Positions 53,186 to 62,289 are shown, counted from the first letter of the stretch. The stretch: DNA of 64,000 bases from Rhodococcus opacus B4 (GCF_000010805.1 NC_012522.1:2914001-2978000), one strand, 5' to 3'. Program-made: numbers and translations. Notes: generated from the sequence alone by a model not told the origin.

Positions 53186-54045
53186 CGGCGAGCTCCTGCC
53201 TCGATGAGTGCGCGTGTGAGAAGTGTTTGAACCAGGTGTCCCCGGTAGTTGCTCGAGCCGTGGATGTCGGAGATGAAACTCAACGACTCCCGCGCCGCTT
53301 CTCCCGCACGGCGCGCGGTGCGCTCGTCCAGGACATTCCCGACCACCGAGTCTTCGGCGGCCGGCACGCGCTGCACTGTTCCGGCTGCCGCACCCACCGT
53401 GATGCGGGCCGAGGTGCACGTTCCGTCGGGACCGGTTTCCGTCGACACACCCACCAGCGCCAAACCGTAGTCGCCGGCTCGGCGCGCGATCTCCTGGAAA
53501 CTCCAGCCCTCGGTCTTCTTCGGGATCCAGACGTCGGTGACGATCTCGTCGGGTGCGATCGACGTCATGTACGGGCCGACGAAGAGGTCGTCGGACTCGA
53601 TGGTGCGCCGACCACGGACACCCTCGACCTCGACCATCGCGTCGAGCGTGAGCACCGTCAAGGGCCACTCCGCAGCCCCATCGCCGTGGGCGATCGATCC
53701 GCCCAATGTTCCTCGCGACCGTATCTGCGCGTGCGCGATGTGCGCACCCGCCTCAGCCATGAACGGCAGGTACTCACGGACGATCGGTGAAGCGATGACC
53801 TGTTGATGAGTGGTCATCGCCCGGATGTGAACGTACGAGCCGGCCTCGTCCACGCCCACCAGGTCCGGTACGTGCGCTAGATCGATCAGGGTCGACGGCG
53901 AGGAAAGCCTGATCGCCAGCAGCGGCATCAAACTCTGTCCCCCTGCCAAGACCTTCGCATCCTCGTCGGCGGCCAGCAGATCACATGCCTGCGCAAGGGA
54001 ACGCGGGGCCACATACTGTAACGGGGGAAGCTTCACTGCGCTCAT
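53182..54045 (-). CDS. molybdenum hydroxylase medium (FAD) subunit, set B
   Basis: 287 residues. 'VLAGGQSLMPLLAIRLSSP' and 'IRSRGTLGGSIAHGDGAAEWP' bind FAD; the C-terminal domain is complete. ATG 54045 directly follows AAGGAGGAG; an in-frame TTG at 54057 overlaps that site and is unlikely. First gene of the M-S-L operon. Confidence 0.9.
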   Translation of the reverse strand: MSAVKLPPLQYVAPRSLAQACDLLAADEDAKVLAGGQSLMPLLAIRLSSPSTLIDLAHVPDLVGVDEAGSYVHIRAMTTHQQVIASPIVREYLPFMAEAGAHIAHAQIRSRGTLGGSIAHGDGAAEWPLTVLTLDAMVEVEGVRGRRTIESDDLFVGPYMTSIAPDEIVTDVWIPKKTEGWSFQEIARRAGDYGLALVGVSTETGPDGTCTSARITVGAAAGTVQRVPAAEDSVVGNVLDERTARRAGEAARESLSFISDIHGSSNYRGHLVQTLLTRALIEAGARR

Positions 54046-54111
54046 CTCCTCCTTCAATCGTCCTCCCCAAGTACTGTGCCCAAAGGTCGCCCTCCCGACT
54101 TGTGACGAGGA

Positions 54112-54139
54112 CTGACAATCGCAACCGATTCTTTGTCAG
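54112..54139. promoter_or_regulatory. CTGACAA-N14-TTGTCAG inverted repeat before the set B operon (site B)
   Basis: Perfect seven-base arms at 54112-54118 and 54133-54139, about 67-94 bp before the medium-subunit start at 54045. It shares CTGACAATC with site A at 45829. A lone TTGTCAG half-site is also present at 57403-57409 before the glutamate dehydrogenase gene. Confidence 0.55.
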
Positions 54140-54162
54140 GTGAGGTAGGTCGACCTGGCATC

Positions 54163-54189
54163 GACGCACGTCCGCGGGCCGCGGTGCGT
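54163..54189. terminator. possible stem-loop after the glutamate dehydrogenase gene
   Basis: A short GC-rich inverted repeat, with ACGCAC and GTGCGT as outer arms and CCGCGG-type sequence inside, sits a few bases after the stop codon of the minus-strand glutamate dehydrogenase gene. The end coordinates are approximate. Confidence 0.4.
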
Positions 54190-54193
54190 ACAT

Positions 54194-57100
54194 TCAGCCG
54201 GACTGCGTGTCTTCCCGGGTACTTTTCACGAGTAGTCTCAGTTCGGCGCCAGCGGTGCAGGCGCGGGCGACATCGACCACGCCGTCACGGCGGAGTTCGC
54301 CGATCATGCGGGTGAAGCGGTGGATGGCGTCGGCGACGCGGTCCTCCCACGCGCGGACGTGGTCCTCGTCGTCGCTGTCGAGATCGAGGATCGCCCCGAC
54401 CAGCGCATGATGCCGCTCGGCCAGATCGTCGCGCACGGTCGCGGCGGCCATGGCGTCCCACCAGTTCGTGGTGACGTGGTCATCGAGACGGCCGGTCACC
54501 CAGTTCAGTTCCAGCATGGTCTCGACGCGGGAGTGAACGGCCGCGGCGGTCTCGACCGGGCAATGCCGCCTTTGGGCGGTCTCGATCAGGGCGAACGCCT
54601 CGGCGAGGAACCGAAGTTGCTCCGTGGTCTGCACGATCGTCGCCGGGCGGGGACGACCGGCGACCAATTCGCGGACGCCGGGACGGTACCGAGCAATCTC
54701 CTCGATGACGTCGAGTGGCGCCGGCCGGTGGCACAAAATCCACGACGCGGCGCGCTCGATGAAGTGCTGGAGGGTGTGCAGGAGGTTCCAACGCTCGACT
54801 GGAGTGACGTCGGTGCGCCGCTCGGCGTCCGTCCACAACTCGTCGATGTCGAAGACCGCCCGGACCACGGCATAGGCTCGTGCAACCGCCGGCGTCTTGA
54901 CGCCGAGACGTTCCTCGAGTTGATAGATCAGTCCGGGACCGACATGGTTGATCAGGTCGTCGGCGATCTTCGTTGCCACGATTTCCCGTGCCAGGCGGTG
55001 GTGCCGGATCTCCTCGTGGAGAAGCCGGCGGATCCGCGACGGGAAGTAATTGGTCAAGGCGGAAGCGAAGACCGGTTCGTCGGGAACAGCGGATTCGAGC
55101 AGATCCTGTTGCACGACGTTCTTCGATTGGGCGAGAAGGACCGCGATCTCGGGGCGGGTGAGACCGAGACCGGCCTGCATTCGCGATACCAATTCCTTCT
55201 TGGTCGGCAGCACCTCGGTGGTCCGGTTGATTCCGTTGTTGTGTTCGAGGTTGTCGATGAGTCGCTCGTGACGGTTCAGCAATCTCGGAGCCTGGGAAGA
55301 TGCGAGGCTGATTGCGAGCGTTTGGCTTTCGCCGTTGCGGAGCACCGCGTCGGCGACATCCGGACGAGAGGCGGCCAGGAGGGTGTTGCGTTCGTCCTGG
55401 CCGATCCGTCCGGCCTGCACGGCGACATCGAGCGCGACCTTGAGGTTGACCTCGAGGTCCGACGTGGCGACGCCGGCGGCGTTGTCGATGAAGTCGGCAT
55501 TGATCCGACCGCCACCCAGCGCGTAGTCGATGCGCGCCCGCTGGGTCAGCCCGAGGTTGCCGCCCTCCCCAACCACCGAGCACTGCAGCTGCGCTGCATC
55601 CACTCGCACCGAATCGTTGGCCGGATCGGCGGCGTCGGCGTGGGTTTCGGTCGATGCCTTGACATACGTACCGACCCCACCGTTCCACAGCAGGTCGACG
55701 CGGGCGGTCAGGATCGCCTTGATCAGCTCGTTAGGTGAGATCAGATCCTGCCGCACGCCGAGCAGTTCCTGGACCTCGGTGGAGAGTGCGATCCTCTTGG
55801 CGGTGCGCGGCCAGATTCCGCCCCCGGCGGACAGGGTGGTGCGGTCGTAGTGATCCCAGGTGGATCCCGGAAGCGTGGACAGGCGTACGCGTTCGGCGAA
55901 CGACAGGCCCGGATCGGGGTCGGGATCGATGAAGATGTGCCGATGGTCGAACGCTGCGACCAGCTTGATCGACTCGGACAACAGCATCCCGTTGCCGAAT
56001 ACGTCCCCGGACATGTCGCCGATGCCGGCGACGGTGAACGGCTCGGCGTCGACGTCGACTCCGAGTTCGTCGAAGTGCCGGCGCACCGAGACCCACGCGC
56101 CGCGGGCGGTGATGCCCATGGCTTTGTGGTCGTATCCGCTCGAGCCACCCGAGGCGAACGCGTCGCCGAGCCAGTACCCGGCGTCGAGGGCTATCGTGTT
56201 CGCCAGGTCCGAGAACGACGCCGTCCCCTTGTCTGCGGCCACGACCAGGTAGGTGTCCGGGCCGTCGTACGTGACCGTCTCTTCAGGAGCGACGGTGCGA
56301 CCGTCGACGATGTTGTCGGTGACGTCCAGCAGACCCCGGATGAACGTCGAATACGCATCTGCAGGAGTGATGTCCGGGTTCTTCCGGACGAAGGCGCCCT
56401 TGGCGCCTACCGGGACGATCGGGGAGTTCTTGACCGTCTGGGTCTTCATCAGCCCCAGGACCTCGGTGCGGTAGTCCTCCGGGCGATCGGAGAACCGCAA
56501 CCCACCCCGCGCGACGGCCCCGCTGCGCAGATGGATGCCCTCGACGTCGTTGGAATAGACGTAGATCTCGCGATGGGGAACAACGGGTCCGGTGAGTGAG
56601 AGTTTGCTCGAGTCGAGTTTGAACGAGACGTGGCGCTTCGGTGCGCCGGTGGCGTCGAGTTGGTACCAGTTCGTGCGAACGCATGCGGTGACGAACGACT
56701 CCAGCGACCGCATGATCCGGTCTTCGTCCAAGGTCGTCGCGGCATCCAGGTGGTCACGCATGGTCGAAACGGCCTCCGCGACAGCCGTACCCCGGTCGTC
56801 GAGTGCGGGATCGAACCGCGCACCGAAGTAGCGCACGAGAGACTCGGCGAACTCGCTGTGCCGCAGGAGGGTGTCGATGACGTAGCTCTCGGATAGCCCG
56901 AGCCCGGCCTGACGGACGAACCGGCTCGCCGCTCGGACGAGAACGATGTCGCGCCAGGACAGCCCACCGGAGAGAATCAGCTTCGCATAACCGTCGATCT
57001 CGAAACCATGCAGCGCATGCGCTTCGAACGCCTCCGACACCAGGATCACCGATGGACTGAGCCACTCTGGTGGCGCCTGAAAAGTGAACTTGTGCAATGT

Positions 57101-57379
57101 CCCTCGGGCGGAAAGATCTTCGGGAAGCGGAATCGTGTCCCGGTCAGCGACACGCAATCCGAAGTGCTCGAACACCATCGCGATGTCGGCCAGCAGCGGG
57201 CTCGTCCCCGGCCAGAGGATTGCAGCCTCGACACGGTCGCTCGTCGTTCCGGACAGAAAGTTCATGCGCGGGACGTCTTCGTCGTGTGCGTTGGCGTGGA
57301 CCAACCGAATCACGGCGTCGTCCACGTCCGTAGCTAGTGGTGATGACATGTGGTCTGCCGGTGCGGCGCCCTTGCCCAT
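54194..57379 (-). CDS. NAD-dependent glutamate dehydrogenase (Bac_GDH type), short form
   Basis: 1061 residues. The catalytic region has 'VARGGLRFSDRPEDYRTEVLGLMKTQTVKN' and 'VPVGAKGAFVRKN' (catalytic Lys), 'AADKGTASFSDLANTIA', 'GIGDMSGDVFGNGMLLS', 'IFIDPDPD' and 'VVGEGGNLGLTQRARIDYA'. Bacterial enzymes of this family are usually ~1,600 residues; the N-terminal ~500 (ACT-like regulatory part) are missing and there is no room upstream for them. It oxidises glutamate to 2-oxoglutarate and ammonium. It is divergent from gabT, which points to recycling of glutamate formed by GABA transamination. Confidence 0.9.
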   Translation of the reverse strand: MGKGAAPADHMSSPLATDVDDAVIRLVHANAHDEDVPRMNFLSGTTSDRVEAAILWPGTSPLLADIAMVFEHFGLRVADRDTIPLPEDLSARGTLHKFTFQAPPEWLSPSVILVSEAFEAHALHGFEIDGYAKLILSGGLSWRDIVLVRAASRFVRQAGLGLSESYVIDTLLRHSEFAESLVRYFGARFDPALDDRGTAVAEAVSTMRDHLDAATTLDEDRIMRSLESFVTACVRTNWYQLDATGAPKRHVSFKLDSSKLSLTGPVVPHREIYVYSNDVEGIHLRSGAVARGGLRFSDRPEDYRTEVLGLMKTQTVKNSPIVPVGAKGAFVRKNPDITPADAYSTFIRGLLDVTDNIVDGRTVAPEETVTYDGPDTYLVVAADKGTASFSDLANTIALDAGYWLGDAFASGGSSGYDHKAMGITARGAWVSVRRHFDELGVDVDAEPFTVAGIGDMSGDVFGNGMLLSESIKLVAAFDHRHIFIDPDPDPGLSFAERVRLSTLPGSTWDHYDRTTLSAGGGIWPRTAKRIALSTEVQELLGVRQDLISPNELIKAILTARVDLLWNGGVGTYVKASTETHADAADPANDSVRVDAAQLQCSVVGEGGNLGLTQRARIDYALGGGRINADFIDNAAGVATSDLEVNLKVALDVAVQAGRIGQDERNTLLAASRPDVADAVLRNGESQTLAISLASSQAPRLLNRHERLIDNLEHNNGINRTTEVLPTKKELVSRMQAGLGLTRPEIAVLLAQSKNVVQQDLLESAVPDEPVFASALTNYFPSRIRRLLHEEIRHHRLAREIVATKIADDLINHVGPGLIYQLEERLGVKTPAVARAYAVVRAVFDIDELWTDAERRTDVTPVERWNLLHTLQHFIERAASWILCHRPAPLDVIEEIARYRPGVRELVAGRPRPATIVQTTEQLRFLAEAFALIETAQRRHCPVETAAAVHSRVETMLELNWVTGRLDDHVTTNWWDAMAAATVRDDLAERHHALVGAILDLDSDDEDHVRAWEDRVADAIHRFTRMIGELRRDGVVDVARACTAGAELRLLVKSTREDTQSG

Positions 57380-57543
57380 CGCAGCTTCCTCCCGAGTGGT
57401 CCTTGTCAGTAAGTGTGCGCGGAACCGGGAAGGAACGAGTTAGACGAACCGGCCATAGATTCGTCGTCTCTTGTGCCTCAGTGCCATATATGTGGCGATC
57501 CGAAGCTCATACAGTCCTCGATGACCCGACTGGAGGACACGAC

Positions 57544-58902
57544 ATGACTGCTGTGCACACACCCGTCGGCGGACCGCAGCTCGAGCAGGTACGCCGCATC
57601 GTCACCGAGGTACCCGGACCCCGATCCCAGGAACTTGCCGCCCGCCGATCCGCCGCACTGCCGGCGGGGTTGACCAGCGGCGCGGGCATCTACACCGCGG
57701 CCGCCGGTGGCGGAGTCCTCGTCGACGTCGACGACAACTCGTTCATCGACTTCGGTAGCGGTATCGCCGTGACCACCGTCGGCAACGCCGCCCCGCGAGT
57801 CGTCGAGCGAGCAACCCGGCAGCTGGCGAAATACACGCACACCTGTTTCCTCGCCACCCCGTACGAGCCGTACATCGCGGTCGCCGAGGCGCTCAACCGG
57901 CTCACCCCCGGTGATCACGAGAAGCGGACGGCGCTGTTCAACACCGGCAGTGAGGCGGTGGAGAACGCCGTCAAGTACGCGCGGGCCGCGACCGGACGAC
58001 CCGCGGTGGTCACGTTCGATCACGCCTTCCACGGGCGGACCCTGATGACGATGACGATGACGGCGAAGAACCAGCCCTACAAGAGCACCTTCGGTCCCTT
58101 CGCCCCCGAGGTGTACCGTGCGCCGATGGCCTACCCGTACCGGTGGCCGAGCGGCGCCGAGAATGCGGCCGACGAGGCGTTCGCCCAGTTCGAGATGCTG
58201 GTCGATTCCCAGATCGGCGCCGACGCGGTTGCCTGCGTCGTGGTCGAACCGATCCAGGGCGAGGGCGGATTCATCGTCCCTGCCGAGGGCTTCCTGCGGC
58301 AGATCGCGGACTTCTGCCGGGACCGCGGGATCCTGTTCGTCGCGGACGAGGTGCAGGCCGGCATCGCCCGCACCGGGACCTGGTTCGCCTCCGAGCACGA
58401 GGGCGTCGTGCCCGACCTGGTCGTGACCGCGAAGGGCCTGGCCGGCGGGATGCCGCTCGCGGCGGTCACCGGTCGCGCCGACATCATGGACACCGCGCAC
58501 GCCGGCGGGATCGGTGGCACCTACAGCGGCAACCCCGCCGCCTGCGAAGCAGCGCTCGGAGTGTTCGAGACCATCGAGGAAGACGGCCTGCTCGAGCGGG
58601 CACAGACAATCGGCGACCTCATGTTCCGTGAACTGCGCGACATCGCCGCCACCACCGACCTCATCGGAGACATCCGCGGCCGCGGGGCCATGGTGGCGAT
58701 CGAACTCGTCCAACCCGGCACCAAGACCCCCAACCGCGAGGCCGTCGCCGCGGTAAACCGCTACTGCCTGACGCACGGCCTGCTCACCCTGACCGCGGGC
58801 ACCTTCGGCAACGTCCTGCGGTTCCTTCCCCCACTGTCGATCTCGGACGAACTCCTCCTCGAAGGCTTCTCGGTCCTCCGGAACGCGTTCGCCGCTCTGT
58901 AA
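57544..58902 (+). CDS. gabT: 4-aminobutyrate aminotransferase
   Basis: 452 residues, class III PLP aminotransferase. 'FNTGSEAVENAVKYARAATGRPAVVTFDHAFHGRTLMTM' , 'IQGEGGFIVPAEGFL', 'FVADEVQAGIARTGTW' and the PLP lysine in 'VTAKGLAGGMPLAAVTG'. It transfers the amino group of GABA to 2-oxoglutarate, giving succinate semialdehyde. ATG 57544 has GGAGG upstream. gabD follows 31 bp later. In this locus GABA would arise by demethylation of methylaminobutyrate. Confidence 0.93.
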   Translation: MTAVHTPVGGPQLEQVRRIVTEVPGPRSQELAARRSAALPAGLTSGAGIYTAAAGGGVLVDVDDNSFIDFGSGIAVTTVGNAAPRVVERATRQLAKYTHTCFLATPYEPYIAVAEALNRLTPGDHEKRTALFNTGSEAVENAVKYARAATGRPAVVTFDHAFHGRTLMTMTMTAKNQPYKSTFGPFAPEVYRAPMAYPYRWPSGAENAADEAFAQFEMLVDSQIGADAVACVVVEPIQGEGGFIVPAEGFLRQIADFCRDRGILFVADEVQAGIARTGTWFASEHEGVVPDLVVTAKGLAGGMPLAAVTGRADIMDTAHAGGIGGTYSGNPAACEAALGVFETIEEDGLLERAQTIGDLMFRELRDIAATTDLIGDIRGRGAMVAIELVQPGTKTPNREAVAAVNRYCLTHGLLTLTAGTFGNVLRFLPPLSISDELLLEGFSVLRNAFAAL

Positions 58903-58933
58903 TACCCTGCCCCCGAAGAAGGACGACCCCCTC

Positions 58934-60400
58934 ATGACCACACCCGCGCACCTGCTCCATCTCGTCGACGGACAATGGCTCGCCGGCGTCGGCGATACCG
59001 TCGTCAGCGCCAGCCCGGCCCAGCCGGACGTCGTCGTCGCCCAGGGACGACTGGCAGACACCGCGGCACTCGACAGGGCCGTCGCCGCAGCTCAACGGGT
59101 CAAGCGCGAGTGGACGCGCACCCCCGCGCACGAGCGTGGGGCGATCCTGGTCCGTGCCGCGGCGATCGTGGAGAACGCAGCCTCCGAGTGGGGCACCGAA
59201 CTCGCCCGCGAAGAAGGCAAAACCAAGCCCGAAGGCATCGGCGAAGTCCTGCGCGCCGCCCAGATCCTGCGCTACTACGGCAACGACGCCGACCGAGACG
59301 CAGGCGAGGTATTCTCCTCCCCGCGACGGGGTGAACGCATCCTGGTCACCCGCAAACCCATTGGCGTGGTCGGTGTCATCACCCCCTTCAACTTCCCGAT
59401 CGCCATCCCGGCCTGGAAGATCGCACCGGCCCTGACCTACGGCAACACCGTGGTCTGGAAACCGGCCAGCACCGTGCCACTCCTGGCGATGCGCCTGGCG
59501 CAGGCCCTCACCGACGCGGGACTGCCGAACGGGGTGCTGAACCTGGTGATCGGGAACGGCGCCGTCGGCAACGGCATCGTCGAACATCCCGGCATCGACG
59601 CGATCACCTTCACCGGCTCCACCGGTGTCGGCCGCAAGATCGCCGCGTCCGGCGCCGCCCGCGGCGTCCCGGTGCAGGCCGAGATGGGCGGAAAGAACGC
59701 CGCCGTCGTCCTCGGCGACGCCGACCTCGAGCTGGCCGCCGAACAGGTGATGTTCGGTGCCTTCCGCTCGACCGGGCAGAAATGCACCGCCACCTCCCGG
59801 TTGATCGTCACCGACGACATCGCCGACGACTTCCTCGCCGAACTCGGCAAACGCGCCGACGCACTGAACGTCGGCAACCCCGTCGACGACGGCACCGAGA
59901 TGGGACCGGTGGTGAACGCCGCCGCCCGCACCTCGATACGAGCCGGGATCGAGCGTGCTATCAAGCAGGGGGCGCGGCGGGTCGCCGGCGGCTACGAGTA
60001 CTCCGAGGGCGCCTTGGCAACAGGGTATTTCGTTCCGCCGACCATACTCGAGTTGCCCTCGCAAGCTCCCGATGCCTGGCGTGAAGAACTGTTCGGTCCC
60101 GTTCTGGCGGTCCGGCGAGCAGGAAGCGTCGACGACGCCTTCGCCCTCGCGAACGACAGCGAGTTCGGACTCTCCGCCGCCGTCTTCACCCAGGATCTCA
60201 CCCGCGCACTGGACGCCATCGACGACATCGACGTCGGCATCCTGCACGTCAACTCCGAATCCGCCGGCGCCGACCCCCACGTCCCGTTCGGTGGCGCGAA
60301 GAAGAGCGGATACGGTCCGAAGGAGCAGGGCCGCTCGGCGCGCGAATTCTTCACCCACACCACCACGGTGTACCTGCGCGGCGGACAGTCGACGATATGA
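58934..60400 (+). CDS. gabD: succinate-semialdehyde dehydrogenase (aldehyde dehydrogenase family)
   Basis: 488 residues. 'GVVGVITPFNFPIAIPAWKIAPALTYGNTVVWKPAS', 'ITFTGSTGVGRKIA', catalytic Glu in 'VQAEMGGKNAAVVL' and catalytic Cys in 'FRSTGQKCTATSRL'. With gabT it turns GABA into succinate. It could also take succinate semialdehyde made directly by the amine oxidase at 32241. The exact aldehyde is inferred from gabT; related dehydrogenases act on ketoglutarate semialdehyde. Confidence 0.88.
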   Translation: MTTPAHLLHLVDGQWLAGVGDTVVSASPAQPDVVVAQGRLADTAALDRAVAAAQRVKREWTRTPAHERGAILVRAAAIVENAASEWGTELAREEGKTKPEGIGEVLRAAQILRYYGNDADRDAGEVFSSPRRGERILVTRKPIGVVGVITPFNFPIAIPAWKIAPALTYGNTVVWKPASTVPLLAMRLAQALTDAGLPNGVLNLVIGNGAVGNGIVEHPGIDAITFTGSTGVGRKIAASGAARGVPVQAEMGGKNAAVVLGDADLELAAEQVMFGAFRSTGQKCTATSRLIVTDDIADDFLAELGKRADALNVGNPVDDGTEMGPVVNAAARTSIRAGIERAIKQGARRVAGGYEYSEGALATGYFVPPTILELPSQAPDAWREELFGPVLAVRRAGSVDDAFALANDSEFGLSAAVFTQDLTRALDAIDDIDVGILHVNSESAGADPHVPFGGAKKSGYGPKEQGRSAREFFTHTTTVYLRGGQSTI

Positions 60401-60575
60401 GCACCTATTGCCGTCCGTGTCCTCGAGCATGCCAACACATGGACAACGGCGCTGCAGCGTAACATTCCGGATACGAGTTCGATAGGCACGGAACTCATTT
60501 CACTTCGTCGAGCATTCAAAGGGGCATGCTTCGACGAATCCGGATCTGCACCGCCGCACCGGGAATCCGGCACAA

Positions 60576-60596
60576 CCGGACCCCTGGGTGGTCCGG
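60576..60596. terminator. stem-loop after gabD
   Basis: CCGGACC (60576-60582) pairs with GGTCCGG (60590-60596) around a seven-base loop, in the 263 bp between gabD and the convergent ABM-domain gene. The rest of that gap shows no gene. Confidence 0.5.
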
Positions 60597-60663
60597 GCGC
60601 GGCTCGATCAGCACGCCCGGACCACACGTGCTCCATTCCAGCCGGTGGCTGCCGACAGCCCGA

Positions 60664-60972
60664 TCAGCCTTCTTCGGTCGCAGTGTTCTGGACCACCTCG
60701 AACCACGTGGAATCCATCTGGCCGGCTTCAAGTCCCGCGAGCTCTTCACGAGTCGAGCGGAAGGCTTCGTCATGATGCCAGGCCGACCAGTCTTCTCTCG
60801 TTTCCCAGACGCCGACAATGGCCCGTTCGAGTGGCTGATCGACTCCTTTCAGAAGCTGCGCCGATACCCAGCCTGGCTTGTCGCGCGCCACAGCAACCCG
60901 CTCATGCATTGCGCGGTCCCATTGCTCGGCGCCCTCCTCGCGAAGCACAACTCTCGTGATGATTGTCATCAT
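60664..60972 (-). CDS. antibiotic-biosynthesis-monooxygenase (ABM) domain protein
   Basis: 102 residues. 'IITRVVLREEGAEQWDRAMHERVAVARDKPGWVSAQLL' and 'VGVWETREDWSAWHHDEAF' fit the dimeric alpha/beta barrel of ABM-type small monooxygenases. An AAGGAGAG lies just before the ATGATG start. The family includes quinone-forming monooxygenases and heme-degrading enzymes; no specific role can be assigned. It may or may not belong to the pyridine locus. Confidence 0.82.
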   Translation of the reverse strand: MMTIITRVVLREEGAEQWDRAMHERVAVARDKPGWVSAQLLKGVDQPLERAIVGVWETREDWSAWHHDEAFRSTREELAGLEAGQMDSTWFEVVQNTATEEG

Positions 60973-61094
60973 TCTGGCTCTCCTTTCCGGCCCTTCTCAG
61001 AATGGACCCGTGGGGCGGCAAACTCCACGAATGCGGCGGCACGCGGTCGAGACGACCTGTAAGAGGCTGCACCGCAGGATCCCGCCGCCAGCGA

Positions 61095-61340
61095 TCAGTA
61101 CCGCCGGTTCGCCGGATTGTCGCCGTCTAACACCGCACCCGCGGCGAGCTGCCGCCTGAGGAGGTCGAGGGCCGCGTGCTGGAGGAGGAGGACGGCCTCG
61201 ACGTTCGTGCCGAGGAGACGCGCCACCTCGACGACCGGTAGTCGGTGCACTATTCGGAGTCGCAGGACCGTCCGGTGGCGGGCGGGGAGGGTGTCCATCA
61301 GAGTCGCCGACCCGGCTGTCTCCTCGTCGTCGATGGTCAC
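61095..61340 (-). CDS. lone sigma-70 region 4-like protein
   Basis: 81 residues. 'LPARHRTVLRLRIVHRLPVVEVARLLGTNVEAVLLLQHAALDLLRRQL' is a sigma-70 region 4 helix-turn-helix with the usual 'L-P-x-R-x-R-x-V-L' opening. Region 2 is absent, so it cannot act as a sigma factor alone. It could be a remnant or a partner or competitor of another sigma factor. The start is 30 bp from the divergent membrane protein gene. Confidence 0.6.
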   Translation of the reverse strand: MTIDDEETAGSATLMDTLPARHRTVLRLRIVHRLPVVEVARLLGTNVEAVLLLQHAALDLLRRQLAAGAVLDGDNPANRRY

Positions 61341-61369
61341 GACCGGCCTTTCTCTCGGATCGCACCACT

Positions 61370-62239
61370 GTGTCCGACCCGGTGTCCCAGGGGGAAGGGA
61401 CCGGCGTCCCGATGGTCCGGGATCCTGCCGACCGACTCCTCGAGCCTGCCCGACGCTTTACGCTGAACGGCATGGCCGCTCTTCGTGCGGAGTGGATCAG
61501 GATCTGGCGCAACCCGGCAGACACGCTCGCGACCGTGGCGTTCAACGCCGTCCTGATGATCGGTGCCTGGTTTCTCCTGCCTCGGAACTGGTTGTTCGAG
61601 TGGACCGGACCGTCGGGTTTCGCCCTGGCCCTCGCCGGCTGGATGTACGCCGACGTCACCGCCACCAATGTGCTGGCACCGGATCGTGAGCGTGTTCTCG
61701 CCGCACTCGACGACCGCGACACGCTGGGCGCGTTACTGGGAGCCAAGGCCGTGGCGTTGTGGATGCTGATCGCCCCGCTGTGCGCGACCATCGCGATCCT
61801 CGTGGGTTTCGTCGAGCAGGACTGGTTGTACACCGCGGTGGTGGTGGTCGCGGTGGCGTTGTGCCCGTTCGGCGCGCTGGCCGGGACGAGTCTGGTCGGG
61901 GTGTTCTTCCCGTACCACCAGCGTTCCCTGGGGTGGCGGTGGGACCACCGTGCCCGGTGGCGCACCGTCGTGGTCCGGTGGCTGATCCTGCTGGTGGTCC
62001 CGTACGGCGTGTTCCCGGCGTTCTCGCTGGCGATCTTCATCGTCCCAGCCGTGCTGTGGCACCTCGTGCGTCCGGCGGACGTGCACTCCCGGATCGGCAC
62101 CGCCGACTTCGCGCTGTGTGTCGTTCTCGCCGTGCTCATCTCCGCGATCATGTGGGTGATGGCGCGGCGGATCGCGGTGTCACGGATACAGCGGCACGCC
62201 CCGCTGGCCGACTATCTGCGCGACCGGGACAGAGGCTGA
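61370..62239 (+). CDS. hypothetical membrane protein, about six helices
   Basis: 289 residues from GTG 61370; ATG 61472 ('MAALRAEWIRIWRNP') is a plausible later start. Hydrophobic segments include 'FNAVLMIGAWFLLP', 'AKAVALWMLIAPLCATIAILVGF', 'LYTAVVVVAVALCPFGALAG', 'WLILLVVPYGVFPAFSLAIFI' and 'FALCVVLAVLISAIMWVMA'. The layout recalls ABC-2-type permease subunits, but no ATPase gene is adjacent. Function unknown. Confidence 0.75.
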   Translation: MSDPVSQGEGTGVPMVRDPADRLLEPARRFTLNGMAALRAEWIRIWRNPADTLATVAFNAVLMIGAWFLLPRNWLFEWTGPSGFALALAGWMYADVTATNVLAPDRERVLAALDDRDTLGALLGAKAVALWMLIAPLCATIAILVGFVEQDWLYTAVVVVAVALCPFGALAGTSLVGVFFPYHQRSLGWRWDHRARWRTVVVRWLILLVVPYGVFPAFSLAIFIVPAVLWHLVRPADVHSRIGTADFALCVVLAVLISAIMWVMARRIAVSRIQRHAPLADYLRDRDRG

Positions 62240-62289
62240 GCAGCCCCGCCCGGTGACGTGAGCGCCGATGCGCACCCCCGCACACATTC

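Noticed and set aside
54320..55738. 472-codon plus-strand open frame
   Set aside because: Shadow of the glutamate dehydrogenase gene on the other strand.
57478..60430. Two long minus-strand open frames (527 and 548 codons)
   Set aside because: Antisense to gabT and gabD; Gly/Asp/Arg-rich shadow sequence without motifs.
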